Origin: an uncultured Pseudomonadales bacterium
Lineage (GTDB): Bacteria > Pseudomonadota > Gammaproteobacteria > Pseudomonadales > Pseudohongiellaceae
Direction of reading: 5' to 3'
DNA: 64,000 nt
NCBI GenBank assembly: GCA_947259995.1
Contig: CAMYOK010000006.1
Location: 248,001-312,000 of the forward strand
This document shows, piece after piece, positions 38,786 through 48,334 of this stretch. Below the pieces are notes generated by a model. The model was not told where the DNA came from, did no database searches, and was given only the letters and a program-made list of their open reading frames with translations. The translations under genes were made by a program, and so were the position numbers. Positions within the stretch are counted from its first letter, which is position 1, and each line of letters begins with the position of its first letter.

Positions 38786-39643
38786 ATGCCGTCGATGGCC
38801 GCTAAGAAAAAGCTAGCAAAAACCCCTAAAGAGCGTATCAATGAGGTCATATTCGGTTTCGAGTCAGATGCCGGAAAAAATTTCGATTTAGTACTGATAA
38901 TCACCATCAGTGCTAGCGTGATTGCGGTGTTGTTAGATTCAGTTCACTGGCAAAACGATGCCTTTAATCGTGCCTTGTTTCAACTCGAATGGCTGTTTAC
39001 CATTGCCTTTACCATTGAGTATGCACTGCGCATCTACAGTGCTAAGTATCCGCGTCAGTACATCTTTAGCTTCTATGGTTTAATCGACTTAGCCTCGATC
39101 CTCCCTACCTACCTTGCATTCTTCTTTGTCGGGGCCAACTACCTGGTCGTGATTCGGGTTTTGCGAGTACTGCGCATATTTCGGATACTAAAATTATTTC
39201 GCTATGTTGGTGAGGCCAATCTACTTGTAGGGGCGCTACTTAATGCTAGGCGCAAGATCTTTATTTTCGTTTTTGCCGTGCTTAATTTAGTGGTCGTCTT
39301 TGGCACCGTCATGTTTCTTATTGAAGGGCCCAACAATGGCTTCGGTAATATTCCACAAAGCATCTATTGGGCGATTGTGACTATCACAACGGTCGGTTAT
39401 GGGGACATCACGCCACACACGCCCTTAGGGCAAGCAGTCGCAGCTCTGGCCATGATTTGCGGCTATGCCATTATTGCCGTGCCCACAGGCATCATTGGCG
39501 CAGAGCTAATGCAAGAGTTTCAATCACGCAGCAGCCCATCGACACATCGCAAAGGTCTGTGCCCGAACTGCCAAGCATCGGACCACCAAAGTGACGCCAC
39601 ATTTTGTCGACTTTGTGGGGGGGTGTTGGCCCCTGAGAAATAA
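38786..39643 (+). CDS. Voltage-gated-type K+ channel with C-terminal zinc ribbon
   Basis: Six-helix channel subunit of 285 residues. The S4 voltage sensor shows an arginine every third residue (RVLRVLRIFRILKLFR, about 124-139), the pore helix precedes the K+ filter TVGYGD (202-207), and S6 follows. The cytosolic tail is short and ends with a four-cysteine cluster (Cys259, Cys262, Cys274, Cys277) in the pattern CxxC-x11-CxxC, predicted to bind zinc. No cyclic-nucleotide domain is present. Starts at 38786 or at an ATG three codons on. It stands alone between the efflux block and the signalling island. Confidence 0.92.
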   Translation: MPSMAAKKKLAKTPKERINEVIFGFESDAGKNFDLVLIITISASVIAVLLDSVHWQNDAFNRALFQLEWLFTIAFTIEYALRIYSAKYPRQYIFSFYGLIDLASILPTYLAFFFVGANYLVVIRVLRVLRIFRILKLFRYVGEANLLVGALLNARRKIFIFVFAVLNLVVVFGTVMFLIEGPNNGFGNIPQSIYWAIVTITTVGYGDITPHTPLGQAVAALAMICGYAIIAVPTGIIGAELMQEFQSRSSPSTHRKGLCPNCQASDHQSDATFCRLCGGVLAPEK

Positions 39644-39651
39644 TTCAAGAT

Positions 39652-39680
39652 GAGTCAATTGCTGCGTATGCGATTGACTC
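39652..39680. terminator. Weak hairpin after the K+ channel gene
   Basis: Eight-base arms GAGTCAAT and ATTGACTC (39652-39659, 39673-39680) enclose a 13-base loop that can add two more pairs. No T-run follows on the plus strand, so it is at best a weak or Rho-assisted terminator. Confidence 0.25.
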
Positions 39681-39763
39681 AAAAGCAGGTCTAAGCAAGA
39701 ATGGTGAGGCCCGTTTAAACTGACGTCAAAAGCCTCATTTAGCAAGCCTCAATCGGATAATCA

Positions 39764-41002
39764 ATGCAACGCAACCGACTTTTAATCATTGACGACGACC
39801 CGCTTATCTGCCGAACTCTAGAGCATATCGCCCAGAAAGCAGGCTTTGAAGTAATGTCTACAGACAGCGCTTTTTCCTTCCTTTCGCAACTAGAACTGTT
39901 CGAGCCTAGCCTAGTCATCGTCGATTTGTTAATGCCAAATTTAAGTGGCATGGAACTGATGTTACGTTTAGCGGAAATGAAAGCGCAAGCTCGGGTTATT
40001 ATTTCCAGCGGACAAGAGCGTGACTTCATAGAGAAAGAGGCGCGCATAGCAAAAGCGAACGGGCTGCATGTGCTAGGCATTCTGCAAAAACCCTTCTCTG
40101 CGGCTAACTTGAAATACCTCCTCACTCTGCATACAAGCCAGTTTGAGAAAGCCAGTAATACCGCGACACCTAATGAGGCACTCAGCAGCTCTGACTGGAC
40201 CCCCTCTCTTGACGATATAATTCGCGTTATCGAAAACGATGAAATTACGCTTTGCTTCCAACCAAAACTGCAGTGCAGTAATAACAAACTTATCGGCTTT
40301 GAAGCACTGGCACGCTGGAACTCGCCTGAGCGAGGGCAGATAACCCCAGATCTATTCGTTGCACTGGTGGAAAAAAACCATTTATATAGCACCATGATGG
40401 CCAATGTCGCTCGCAAGGGGATTGATTGGTTAGAAAAACTGAATAGACGCAGTGCCCTGAAGGCTAATGAAGTGCCTAACGCTGAATTCACGCCCTACAG
40501 CTTAGCCTTTAATATCACGATGAACGCCCTTTATGATCAACACCTGGCAGAACAAATTTCAGCGATCTGCACCGAGTTTAAAGTAGCGCCGCACCTGATT
40601 ACTTTTGAGATAAGTGAACCCGACTCGATCAAAAACCTCGATGAATTTTTGATCGCGCTGAGACGCTTCAAGGATGCGGGTTTTCGCTTGTCCTTAGATG
40701 ATTTTGGCACTGGGCATATGGCACTTCGTGAGGTGGCGATGGCCCCCTTTGACGAACTCAAGATAGACAAAGAGTTTGTCGGCAAGTGCGATGAATCTGA
40801 GCTTGCCAGAGCAATCGTTCTCTCTTGTATTGATATAGCCAAAAATCTCAAATTAAGCGTGACTGCAGAAGGTGTAGAAACCACAAGTACTCTGGAATTT
40901 GTCAATGCTCATGGTTGTTTTGCAATTCAAGGCTTTTTAATATCCAAGCCATTGTTGGCAAAACAAATTGATGCATGGCTACAACAGCATAACACTGCTT
41001 AA
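39764..41002 (+). CDS. REC-EAL response regulator, predicted c-di-GMP phosphodiesterase
   Basis: Response regulator of 412 residues whose output is hydrolysis of cyclic di-GMP. The receiver (1-125) has the acidic pocket Asp10-12, phosphoacceptor Asp54 and Lys109. The EAL domain (about 150-405) keeps EAL at 180-182, the Asn in AFNIT, the Glu in FEISE, DDFGTG starting at 312, the Lys in LKIDKEF, AEGVET and the Gln in AIQGF, so it is predicted active. Neighbouring histidine kinases in the island are candidate partners. It ends four bases before the convergent gene at 41007. It is closely similar in layout to the protein encoded at 45746. Confidence 0.93.
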   Translation: MQRNRLLIIDDDPLICRTLEHIAQKAGFEVMSTDSAFSFLSQLELFEPSLVIVDLLMPNLSGMELMLRLAEMKAQARVIISSGQERDFIEKEARIAKANGLHVLGILQKPFSAANLKYLLTLHTSQFEKASNTATPNEALSSSDWTPSLDDIIRVIENDEITLCFQPKLQCSNNKLIGFEALARWNSPERGQITPDLFVALVEKNHLYSTMMANVARKGIDWLEKLNRRSALKANEVPNAEFTPYSLAFNITMNALYDQHLAEQISAICTEFKVAPHLITFEISEPDSIKNLDEFLIALRRFKDAGFRLSLDDFGTGHMALREVAMAPFDELKIDKEFVGKCDESELARAIVLSCIDIAKNLKLSVTAEGVETTSTLEFVNAHGCFAIQGFLISKPLLAKQIDAWLQQHNTA

Positions 41003-41006
41003 ACCG

Positions 41007-42701
41007 CTATATTCTGATTCGCCCCCAAGGGATTTTATCTTTGGCTAAAGAGCGACTGAGAAACGCTCCTTGAAGCTCGTCACAGCCATACGGGCGCAAC
41101 ATCCGTATGGCTGCACTGCTCTCTATACCCTCGGCAATGACCGTCAAACCTCGCGAGTGTATTAGTTTAATGAGTGACGCGATCTCGCGGCGTTTATCAC
41201 TATTGGACATGGCATCAGCAATCACAATCGGCGACAGTTTAACGGCATCCACGGGCAGCACAAATACTTTGCTCAAAGCCAAGGTACTCCCCTCATAGGC
41301 GGACACTATCACGACCCCTCCGTATTGTTGAATATAGCGTAATGACTCGATTACTTCGGCAGAAGCTTTAGACAAGGCACGCTCATTGAGTTCCAATGCG
41401 AGCCATCCCGTGTGTTCTGGATGCTCTTTCATCTTCGCTAAAAACCTATCGACGACACTTTTCGGTATTTCTTCGTCGAGTGAAAGCCTAATGCTTAGAA
41501 CAAAGCCAACACCTTGTTCAAACCATTGCTCAACATCATTGAGTACTTGCTCGACCATCCATGCATGAAGTGGCTTTAAAGACATACTCTCATCAAGCAA
41601 CCCCAGTATGCCGTTTAAGTCTAATAGGCCACGCTTGGGATGATGCCATACAAGGGACGCCTCGAGCGCAGAAAAGTACCCACTGTAGACACTGAGCCTT
41701 GGGAGGTACTCGACGGTTACCTCACCTTTCTCTATGCCGTTTTGTAGACTTCGGCTAGCAGCTGACTTTCCAAAAAGCATGCGCTTATCATTACTTGGGC
41801 TTGCTGTATGTTGAGCATCTCCCTCTTTACGCTGTGTTTGCTCGAGATAGCTTTGGACTGCTCGTCCTATGGCTTCATCCAACAACTGTTGGGCGTTAGC
41901 TCCATCACTGCGCAAGGCATGCCTTTGCGCGCTGCCACTGCTAACAATAGAGACCGTGGAATCCGGGTTTCGAGAACTAGTTTCTTCATTGACACTCTTG
42001 AGAAGCTCGTTCACATCTAACTGTTTATCATCTTTCGCTATAAGAAACCCCAACAACTCATTTGCTGAAGGTTGGCTGACATAAGCGTCACTCCCAAGCT
42101 TCTCCTTTAAAATACTTGCAAACTCTTTCACTAACTCGTCAGCTTGAGCACGCCCAGCGAGCTTGTGAACCTCCTCTAAGTTTTGTAGCTGAACCCTTAA
42201 TACATCTAATTCATTGGAATCATTCAAGTTGGTTTTTAAAAGTTTTTCAAGGTATTCAAGTGCCCCCTTATAGTTAGGCAATTGTGTGCCTTCAACCTGA
42301 TGTACGGCGATATATAATCGCTGGTTAACATCCGCAAGCAGCCGCTTAAATCCACCACCCACCCCTGCTCCACAGAGCAATGCAAGGGCATTAAAAGCAA
42401 GCTCTCCCCATGAGTAGTGCACATTATTTAACGGGCCAAGAGGGCTCATAAATAGAACACAAAGGCATGCAGCCAAAACAGCAACTAGCGGCCCTGAGAC
42501 GAGACCGTTGGCGATTAGCAGCAGCACTAACCACGCCATAGATGAGGCAAGGATTTCCCCTTGTAGATGCGAAACTTGCAGAAAAAAACCAATAAAAGCC
42601 CAAAGCACCAAACAAAGAACTGTTTGAAGCTCAGCACTCAGAGCATTGACGCTCTGCAACAAACTATTAACTTGCTGCACCAATGTAGGACTATTCTTCA
42701 T
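41007..42701 (-). CDS. Membrane protein with degenerate GGDEF and degenerate EAL domains
   Basis: Three hydrophobic segments (about 27-42, 50-87, 100-116) are followed by a GGDEF-like fold (about 138-240) in which SANEL (212-216) stands at the GGDEF position, then a low-complexity linker (240-305) and an EAL-like fold (310-560). In the latter EAL is EAS (347-349), the substrate Arg after it is Val, the metal-binding Asn is replaced by Arg405, and DDFGTG is replaced by SAYEGS (467-472); AEGIE and the Gln of LQG remain. Both enzymatic activities are therefore predicted lost. Such proteins can act as c-di-GMP receptors or scaffolds, as LapD and CsrD do; the layout resembles CsrD more, but orthology is not claimed. 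Confidence 0.85.
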   Translation of the reverse strand: MKNSPTLVQQVNSLLQSVNALSAELQTVLCLVLWAFIGFFLQVSHLQGEILASSMAWLVLLLIANGLVSGPLVAVLAACLCVLFMSPLGPLNNVHYSWGELAFNALALLCGAGVGGGFKRLLADVNQRLYIAVHQVEGTQLPNYKGALEYLEKLLKTNLNDSNELDVLRVQLQNLEEVHKLAGRAQADELVKEFASILKEKLGSDAYVSQPSANELLGFLIAKDDKQLDVNELLKSVNEETSSRNPDSTVSIVSSGSAQRHALRSDGANAQQLLDEAIGRAVQSYLEQTQRKEGDAQHTASPSNDKRMLFGKSAASRSLQNGIEKGEVTVEYLPRLSVYSGYFSALEASLVWHHPKRGLLDLNGILGLLDESMSLKPLHAWMVEQVLNDVEQWFEQGVGFVLSIRLSLDEEIPKSVVDRFLAKMKEHPEHTGWLALELNERALSKASAEVIESLRYIQQYGGVVIVSAYEGSTLALSKVFVLPVDAVKLSPIVIADAMSNSDKRREIASLIKLIHSRGLTVIAEGIESSAAIRMLRPYGCDELQGAFLSRSLAKDKIPWGRIRI

Positions 42702-42710
42702 ATTTCTAGA

Positions 42711-45698
42711 CTATACTTCGTTGTCTAACACTTTTCTTACTTTCATTGCCATTTGCTGCCTTCTATAGGGCTTATGCAAAAGCTCTACGTTAGGATCAAG
42801 ACGGCCCTGATGCACGATAGCACTCTCGGTGTAGCCTGATGTATACAAGACCTTCAACTCCTTGCGAATAAGTCGAGCGGCATCAGCCAACTCACGACCA
42901 TTCATTCCACCTGGCATGACAACATCCGTGAACAACAGGTCGATCTCGGGATGCGCTTTGATAATCTCAATGGCTCTAGGGCCGTTATTTGCACTTAATA
43001 CCTTATAGCCATAGCTTTTCAGTTGGGTCACTAAGTGTTGCCTTACTAGGTCATAGTCTTCGACAACTAGAATAAATTCAGAACCCCCAACAGCAGTCTC
43101 TTTATTAGCAGGCACCTCCGGTTCACTAGCCTGCTGATGTACGCAAGGGAAATACAAGTGCACCGTCGTCCCCTCACCCACTTGTGAGTAGATCCGAGCA
43201 TGGCCACCGGACTGATTAACAAATCCGTACACCATACTTAAGCCTAAACCACTGCTTTTACCCTGCGACTTAGTCGTAAAAAACGGCTCAAACACTCGTT
43301 TCAAGGTGAGCGCATCGATACCAGCTCCATGATCACAGACTGAAACACGCACATATTCACCTATTGGCACGCCTAATTGCGTTTGCGCGCATTCTTCATC
43401 TACCGAGATATTTTGGGTCTCGATTGTGAGCTGACCACCATCGGCCATGGCGTCTCTCGCATTGATGATCAAATTAAGAAGCGCCGCTTCAAGCTGCCCG
43501 CTATCAAGTTCGGCCATCCAAATTTTACTGGCTAAGTTATATTCGATCTCAATATTTTCTCGCACACTGCCACGGAAAAGCTCTTTCATATTCTTGATTA
43601 GAGAATTGACATTAACGACTTTGGGCTCTAAGGGCTGCTGCCTGGCGAAGGCAAGAAGGCGGTCGACTAGTTTGGCACCATTTTGAGCGGCATTAACTAT
43701 CAACTCCGTCATGAGCCGTTCTTGCGAATCTACACCGTTTTTTTCCAACAGCATTTCGGCATTGCCGAGTATGATCGTCAGTAGATTATTAAAATCATGT
43801 GCCACACCACCGGTAAGTTTTCCTATGGCCTCCATTTTTTGTGCTTGAAATAATTGATTGTCTAGATTCTTGCGTTCGGTAATATCGACGATACTACCTA
43901 TAACACGAATCGCCTTGCCGTCGGCATTTCGTACGATACACCCACGATCACTAACGACCCGGTAACTGCCATCAGCATGTTGCACCGAGTATTCATCTTC
44001 CACAGAAGTAAAGTTGCTCTGCATAGCCGCACGAAGATTCGATGTCACTCGGTCCTTGTCATTCGGGTGCAGACGGCCAAGCCACGCGTCAGTCTTCTCG
44101 AACTCCTTCGGCTCCAGCCCAAAGGTGCTAAGCAACGATTGACTCCACCATAAGCTATTCTTCTCACAGTCCCAGTCCCATACGATATCTGTAGTGGTTT
44201 CGGAAAATATTCTAATACGTTCGGTGTTTTCATGGAGCGCTTTCTCTAGACGCTTACGATCACTTATATCGCGCTCCACTGCGACGAAATGAGTATGTTG
44301 CCCTTTCGCGTTTGTAAGTGGCACTAAATCGATCTCAAGATCTATTTGCGAGCCATCCTTTTTATAGTTCAGCAACTCTGAGCGCACAGCGCGCTTTGCT
44401 TCCATAGCCTCACGTATGCGGTCTAGCTCGGCTCGAGAGGTATCTTTGCCTTGCAGAAACCGCGGGGTTCTCCCCAATGCTTCCTGCCGGCTGTAGCCTG
44501 TGACACGTTCGAATGCATCGTTCACATACACGATTTCAGGGCCATTAGGGCCATCGATGGGCTCAGCCTTAGTAATGACTAGCACATCATTAAGATGCGA
44601 CACGGCAGATTCTAGTAAATGCAATTGGGAATTAAGTGTGTGCTCTGCAGTGACATCGCGAAGATACATCGAGACCCCTTGACTACTAGGGTAAGCATTA
44701 ATCTCAAGCCAAAGTCCTAATACGGTTTCATACTCTACTGTGTGCAGACTTTCATGATTGCGCATTGCGTTGCGGATCTTGGTCTCGAAAGGTGAACCTA
44801 TTATATGAGGAAACTGTTCCCAGAAAGTCGTTCCCAATACTTCCCGGCGAGACTTTTTTACCAGCTCTTCTCCTCGTCTATTGAGATAGGTCACACGCCA
44901 GTGAGAATCGATCATGGCAAATGCATCACTGATATTCTCCAAACTTACCGCGAGCGGAGGGGCGTCCAAAGCATCATTTTCATGCACTACTACGAGGTTT
45001 GTGACATCTTGCATATACCCTTGAATGGCAACAACGTCCTCGTTTTTGTTTTTAATAGGCTCGGCTCCGACTCTAACCCAGATATCACGCCCCAAGGCAT
45101 TGTTTAGCTCTATAGTGATATCAAAACTATTGCCAGAGCTTTCACATTCTGCCAACAAGCGAGACAGCTCTTTGCGGTATGAAGGCAGGACAAACTGTTT
45201 CATTTCTTGGAGAGTTCGACTGAAGATATTGGGCATGCCATGTATCGCAGCAGTCTCAGGACTCCAAAATACGGTATCGCTGCCAACATCCACTCGCCAT
45301 GTTCCAATCCGGATGCCTTCACGCATATTCTCATCATTCAATACGTAGTATGAGATATCGCGAGCAATCATCAACACCATCTGCCCATCATCAGTAGCAA
45401 GGGGATAGCTTTTAACATCGACGTAAAATAACTTGCCCGTTTTGCTACAGTGGCGCCGAATACTCATTGAATCGAGCCCAGGAACGAGCAAAGCAACATC
45501 TTTATAGCTGTCTTCGCGATCTTTAGGCGGAAGTAAATCTGCAAGCTTCATCTGCAGAAATTCAACTTCTGAGTATTCATAACGAGCTAAGGCGGCTTCA
45601 TTAACTTCAACAATCTGTTCAGAGTCGCGCGTGAAGAGCCACATCGGATCTGGATGTGCGCGAAACATTTGTTCATGTTGCCATTTCTCGGAACTCAT
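42711..45698 (-). CDS. Hybrid histidine kinase with five PAS domains and a C-terminal receiver
   Basis: Soluble sensor kinase of 995 residues. Order: PAS1 (10-120), PAS2 (125-235), PAS3 (245-355), PAS4 (365-490), PAS5 (500-625), HisKA with phospho-acceptor His634 in VAHDFNNLL, HATPase with LIINARDAM, DHGAGI and GLGLSMVYG, and a receiver (about 880-990) with phosphoacceptor Asp925 in FTDVVMP. PAS4 has the LOV-like string GRTPRFLQG (409-417) but Pro412 stands where the photoactive cysteine would be. No membrane segment is seen. It lies 9 bases before the degenerate GGDEF/EAL gene on the same strand, so they are probably co-transcribed. It may phosphorylate the REC-EAL proteins nearby; this is inferred from position only. 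Confidence 0.93.
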   Translation of the reverse strand: MSSEKWQHEQMFRAHPDPMWLFTRDSEQIVEVNEAALARYEYSEVEFLQMKLADLLPPKDREDSYKDVALLVPGLDSMSIRRHCSKTGKLFYVDVKSYPLATDDGQMVLMIARDISYYVLNDENMREGIRIGTWRVDVGSDTVFWSPETAAIHGMPNIFSRTLQEMKQFVLPSYRKELSRLLAECESSGNSFDITIELNNALGRDIWVRVGAEPIKNKNEDVVAIQGYMQDVTNLVVVHENDALDAPPLAVSLENISDAFAMIDSHWRVTYLNRRGEELVKKSRREVLGTTFWEQFPHIIGSPFETKIRNAMRNHESLHTVEYETVLGLWLEINAYPSSQGVSMYLRDVTAEHTLNSQLHLLESAVSHLNDVLVITKAEPIDGPNGPEIVYVNDAFERVTGYSRQEALGRTPRFLQGKDTSRAELDRIREAMEAKRAVRSELLNYKKDGSQIDLEIDLVPLTNAKGQHTHFVAVERDISDRKRLEKALHENTERIRIFSETTTDIVWDWDCEKNSLWWSQSLLSTFGLEPKEFEKTDAWLGRLHPNDKDRVTSNLRAAMQSNFTSVEDEYSVQHADGSYRVVSDRGCIVRNADGKAIRVIGSIVDITERKNLDNQLFQAQKMEAIGKLTGGVAHDFNNLLTIILGNAEMLLEKNGVDSQERLMTELIVNAAQNGAKLVDRLLAFARQQPLEPKVVNVNSLIKNMKELFRGSVRENIEIEYNLASKIWMAELDSGQLEAALLNLIINARDAMADGGQLTIETQNISVDEECAQTQLGVPIGEYVRVSVCDHGAGIDALTLKRVFEPFFTTKSQGKSSGLGLSMVYGFVNQSGGHARIYSQVGEGTTVHLYFPCVHQQASEPEVPANKETAVGGSEFILVVEDYDLVRQHLVTQLKSYGYKVLSANNGPRAIEIIKAHPEIDLLFTDVVMPGGMNGRELADAARLIRKELKVLYTSGYTESAIVHQGRLDPNVELLHKPYRRQQMAMKVRKVLDNEV

Positions 45699-45745
45699 GA
45701 TGCCCCCCTTGCGTTAATCTATCTATAAACCTGGCAACGACTTCT

Positions 45746-47851
45746 TTAGAGTAGCTCATGAGCTAAGTCATCTATTTCTAATGCAGTGGCCACTTCACAG
45801 CGGTATTGAATTTGATAGGTATCGGACTTTGCATTGGATTCATCAATACTCTTTCTCAGACGAGTTAACACGGTTACAGCACGCTCTCTTGGAAGATCAA
45901 GCAGAAAAATCTTGAAACGACTCCCCGAGTAACGACCGACGATATCCGAACGCCTCATAATATGCGCCATAGCATCCGCTATTTTTTTCAATGCGGCACT
46001 GCCCGTTTCATACCCAAAATTCCTGTTGATCTCGAGAAGATTTTCAAAATAGAAGGTAATCTCGGCCACTGGTAATGCAAGCTTGTAGGCATAGGTGATC
46101 AAATCACGAGAACGAGATTCTAGGCCATGACGATTGAGGACACCGGTCAACCTATCAGTTGTCGCAGAAACAGTCAGGCGTAGCTCGGCCTCAACAAGCT
46201 TCGCAATTGCGCTGAGCTTTTCATTCTGTTCGATATCGAGCCGGCGCGGCTTCGTGTCGATGATACAAAAAGTGCCTATGTGTTGACCGCTAGGGCCTCT
46301 TAAGGGAACGCCAGCATAGAAACGCACGTTCGGCTCTTCACACACTCCTTTGTATTGTGCAAACACAGGGTGCAGGGTTGTGTCGGGGACCTCGAAAATT
46401 GTTCTACCGGCAATTGCATGGGTGCAAAAAGACTCACTTCGTGGTGTCCCCTCGCGAGGCAAACCAGTACTCGACTTAAACCATTGTCGATTGCGTGAAA
46501 CCAAACTCACCAATGCATGAGAAACTTGAAAATAGTCTTTTGCGAAGGCGGTGTGTCGGTCAAATCTCTCCTCTGGAGCGGTATCGAGTAGCTCTAGCTG
46601 AGCAAGATCAGCAAGACGCAGCTCCTCACATTTTTTTGTATGGCTGATAATCCACTGGTCTACTTTGTCAATCGCTAGAGGCCTAGAAATATAGAACCCT
46701 TGGGCAAGTTCGCAGCCTAGTTTTCGCAATGAGTTCAACACCTCTTCTGATTCGATTCCCTCGGCTGTCGTGCTTAGGCCTAAGCTGCGAGCCAGCTCAA
46801 TGATTGAGCGCGTGATCTTCATGGATTCGGTGTTTACATCGGCAGAGAGTACAAATGATTTATCTATCTTTATTTCTGAAAATGGTAGTCGCACCAGTTG
46901 CTTCATTGATGAGTAACCGGTACCAAAATCATCAATAGAGACCATAAAACCCTGCATTCTTAGGCGGGTTAAGGTATCGAGCGATTCAAGTGGGTTATCC
47001 ATCGCACTGGTTTCGGTCAGCTCTAAGATTATACGGTTGGTTCTAATCCCATAGGTTTCGCACTGATTAGCAATATCGATAAATAATTCTTTATTTCTCA
47101 AGGATCGAGCAGAGATATTTATCGAAAGCACCAAGTTGTTGAGCAATGAGGATAACCCTGACATTTCCGGTGGTTCGGCAATACGTGTCGCCAGTTGCGC
47201 AAGCCATGCAAGTGCTTGCTCTGCAACTTGCTTGGTCAGAATATCAATAAGCCCATTAGCCTCGGCAATGGCAATGAAAATATCAGGACTAATTTCACCA
47301 AGCTCAGAGTGCTGCCATCTTGCCAACACTTCAAAGCCGGCTAAAGATTGATTAGCGCAATAAACTTTTGGTTGCAAGGCGATGGAGATCTCGTGGCGCC
47401 CTAACGCTTGCTCCAAATCACTCACCTGTACTTGCTCTGCGAACGACCTGAAAGATGGTGAGGATTTGAAATTATTTTTGGGCTCTTCTAGCAACTGCCG
47501 AAGACTTTCATTTTTAAACGGTTTGCTTAGAATTCCTGCAATGATGAGCCCGTGTTCGATGGCAGAGAGTTTGGCTGCCTCTAGCACACGCGGGTGCGCA
47601 CCGCTGGAAATGACAATCCTCGCTTTGACCTTGTTCAGCGCTAACTGCTCTATGACCTCTACCCCATCCATGAAAGGCATTACAAGATCGAGAAATATAA
47701 ACTGCGGTTGCAAAAGGCGAATCTGTTCAAAAAACACGGTGTGTTTGTCTGTAAAATAGACTTCATAGCCCATTCTCTCCAACATAAACTGAAGAGTTTT
47801 TGCAATCGCTTCATCATCATCCAAGACAATGATTTTTTCTTTATGACTCAT
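45746..47851 (-). CDS. REC-EAL-GAF-degenerate GGDEF response regulator
   Basis: Four-domain protein of 701 residues. Receiver (1-125) with phosphoacceptor Asp55 and Lys110; EAL domain (about 145-400) with EVL at 174-176, NIS, ELTET, DDFGTG (307-312), KIDK, AEGIES and AQGFY, so predicted active; GAF domain (about 410-560) of the kind with QWFKSSTGLP and SESFCTHAI; and a GGDEF-like fold (about 563-695) in which SGSRF (642-646) replaces GGDEF, so no cyclase activity is expected. The order EAL before GAF-GGDEF is unusual; most dual proteins have GGDEF before EAL. The ATG at 47851 follows AGGGAG; the frame extends eight codons further. The 47-base gap to the hybrid kinase gene suggests one transcript. 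Confidence 0.92.
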   Translation of the reverse strand: MSHKEKIIVLDDDEAIAKTLQFMLERMGYEVYFTDKHTVFFEQIRLLQPQFIFLDLVMPFMDGVEVIEQLALNKVKARIVISSGAHPRVLEAAKLSAIEHGLIIAGILSKPFKNESLRQLLEEPKNNFKSSPSFRSFAEQVQVSDLEQALGRHEISIALQPKVYCANQSLAGFEVLARWQHSELGEISPDIFIAIAEANGLIDILTKQVAEQALAWLAQLATRIAEPPEMSGLSSLLNNLVLSINISARSLRNKELFIDIANQCETYGIRTNRIILELTETSAMDNPLESLDTLTRLRMQGFMVSIDDFGTGYSSMKQLVRLPFSEIKIDKSFVLSADVNTESMKITRSIIELARSLGLSTTAEGIESEEVLNSLRKLGCELAQGFYISRPLAIDKVDQWIISHTKKCEELRLADLAQLELLDTAPEERFDRHTAFAKDYFQVSHALVSLVSRNRQWFKSSTGLPREGTPRSESFCTHAIAGRTIFEVPDTTLHPVFAQYKGVCEEPNVRFYAGVPLRGPSGQHIGTFCIIDTKPRRLDIEQNEKLSAIAKLVEAELRLTVSATTDRLTGVLNRHGLESRSRDLITYAYKLALPVAEITFYFENLLEINRNFGYETGSAALKKIADAMAHIMRRSDIVGRYSGSRFKIFLLDLPRERAVTVLTRLRKSIDESNAKSDTYQIQYRCEVATALEIDDLAHELL

Positions 47852-48334
47852 AAAAGCTCCCTTTAATCTTTGCACTAACGGGTATTCTTTCTTGCGTTCG
47901 GGAACCTAGAAATTTAAAACTCTACATTAATAGTACAATAATATGGGTTTCGGAATTAAAGTCTAGACAACAACGAGAAAAATATTCGGTGTGATATTTG
48001 CAATCACGGACACAGTCGCGTTTCCAACATCATTTTAGAATCAACATGAATCACAAAATTGACGGCAATTCGCGCAGAACGCTTATTCGCTCAATGACAA
48101 AAGTGTTAATTCGCTCTCAATTTCCACATTCTCCACTGTGATAGTTTGGAGAATCAAGTAAGTAATTATGCTCATAGATGTCGTAATCATTCAATGAGTG
48201 TTAAAGTGACAGCACACTACACAACAAAGAGCTACATAATAACCTTATATTTTTTAAGGTTTTAACCCAATTTAAGCCGTGTTGCCTATGAAAAGTACTG
48301 CGCCTGAAAAACCGTTATATAAGCGAGCGTTAAA
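47852..48334. other. AT-rich divergent intergenic region
   Basis: About 480 bases without a credible gene separate two divergent signalling genes (minus at 47851, plus at 48335). It must hold both promoters. A small stem-loop AACCTTA/TAAGGTT (about 48241-48262) followed by T-rich sequence is visible. No repeat, known riboswitch or tRNA was recognised, and no c-di-GMP riboswitch core could be made out by eye. Confidence 0.6.

Noticed and set aside
47852..48334. c-di-GMP riboswitch in the divergent signalling gap
   Set aside because: No GEMM-type core could be recognised by eye; a covariance search would decide.
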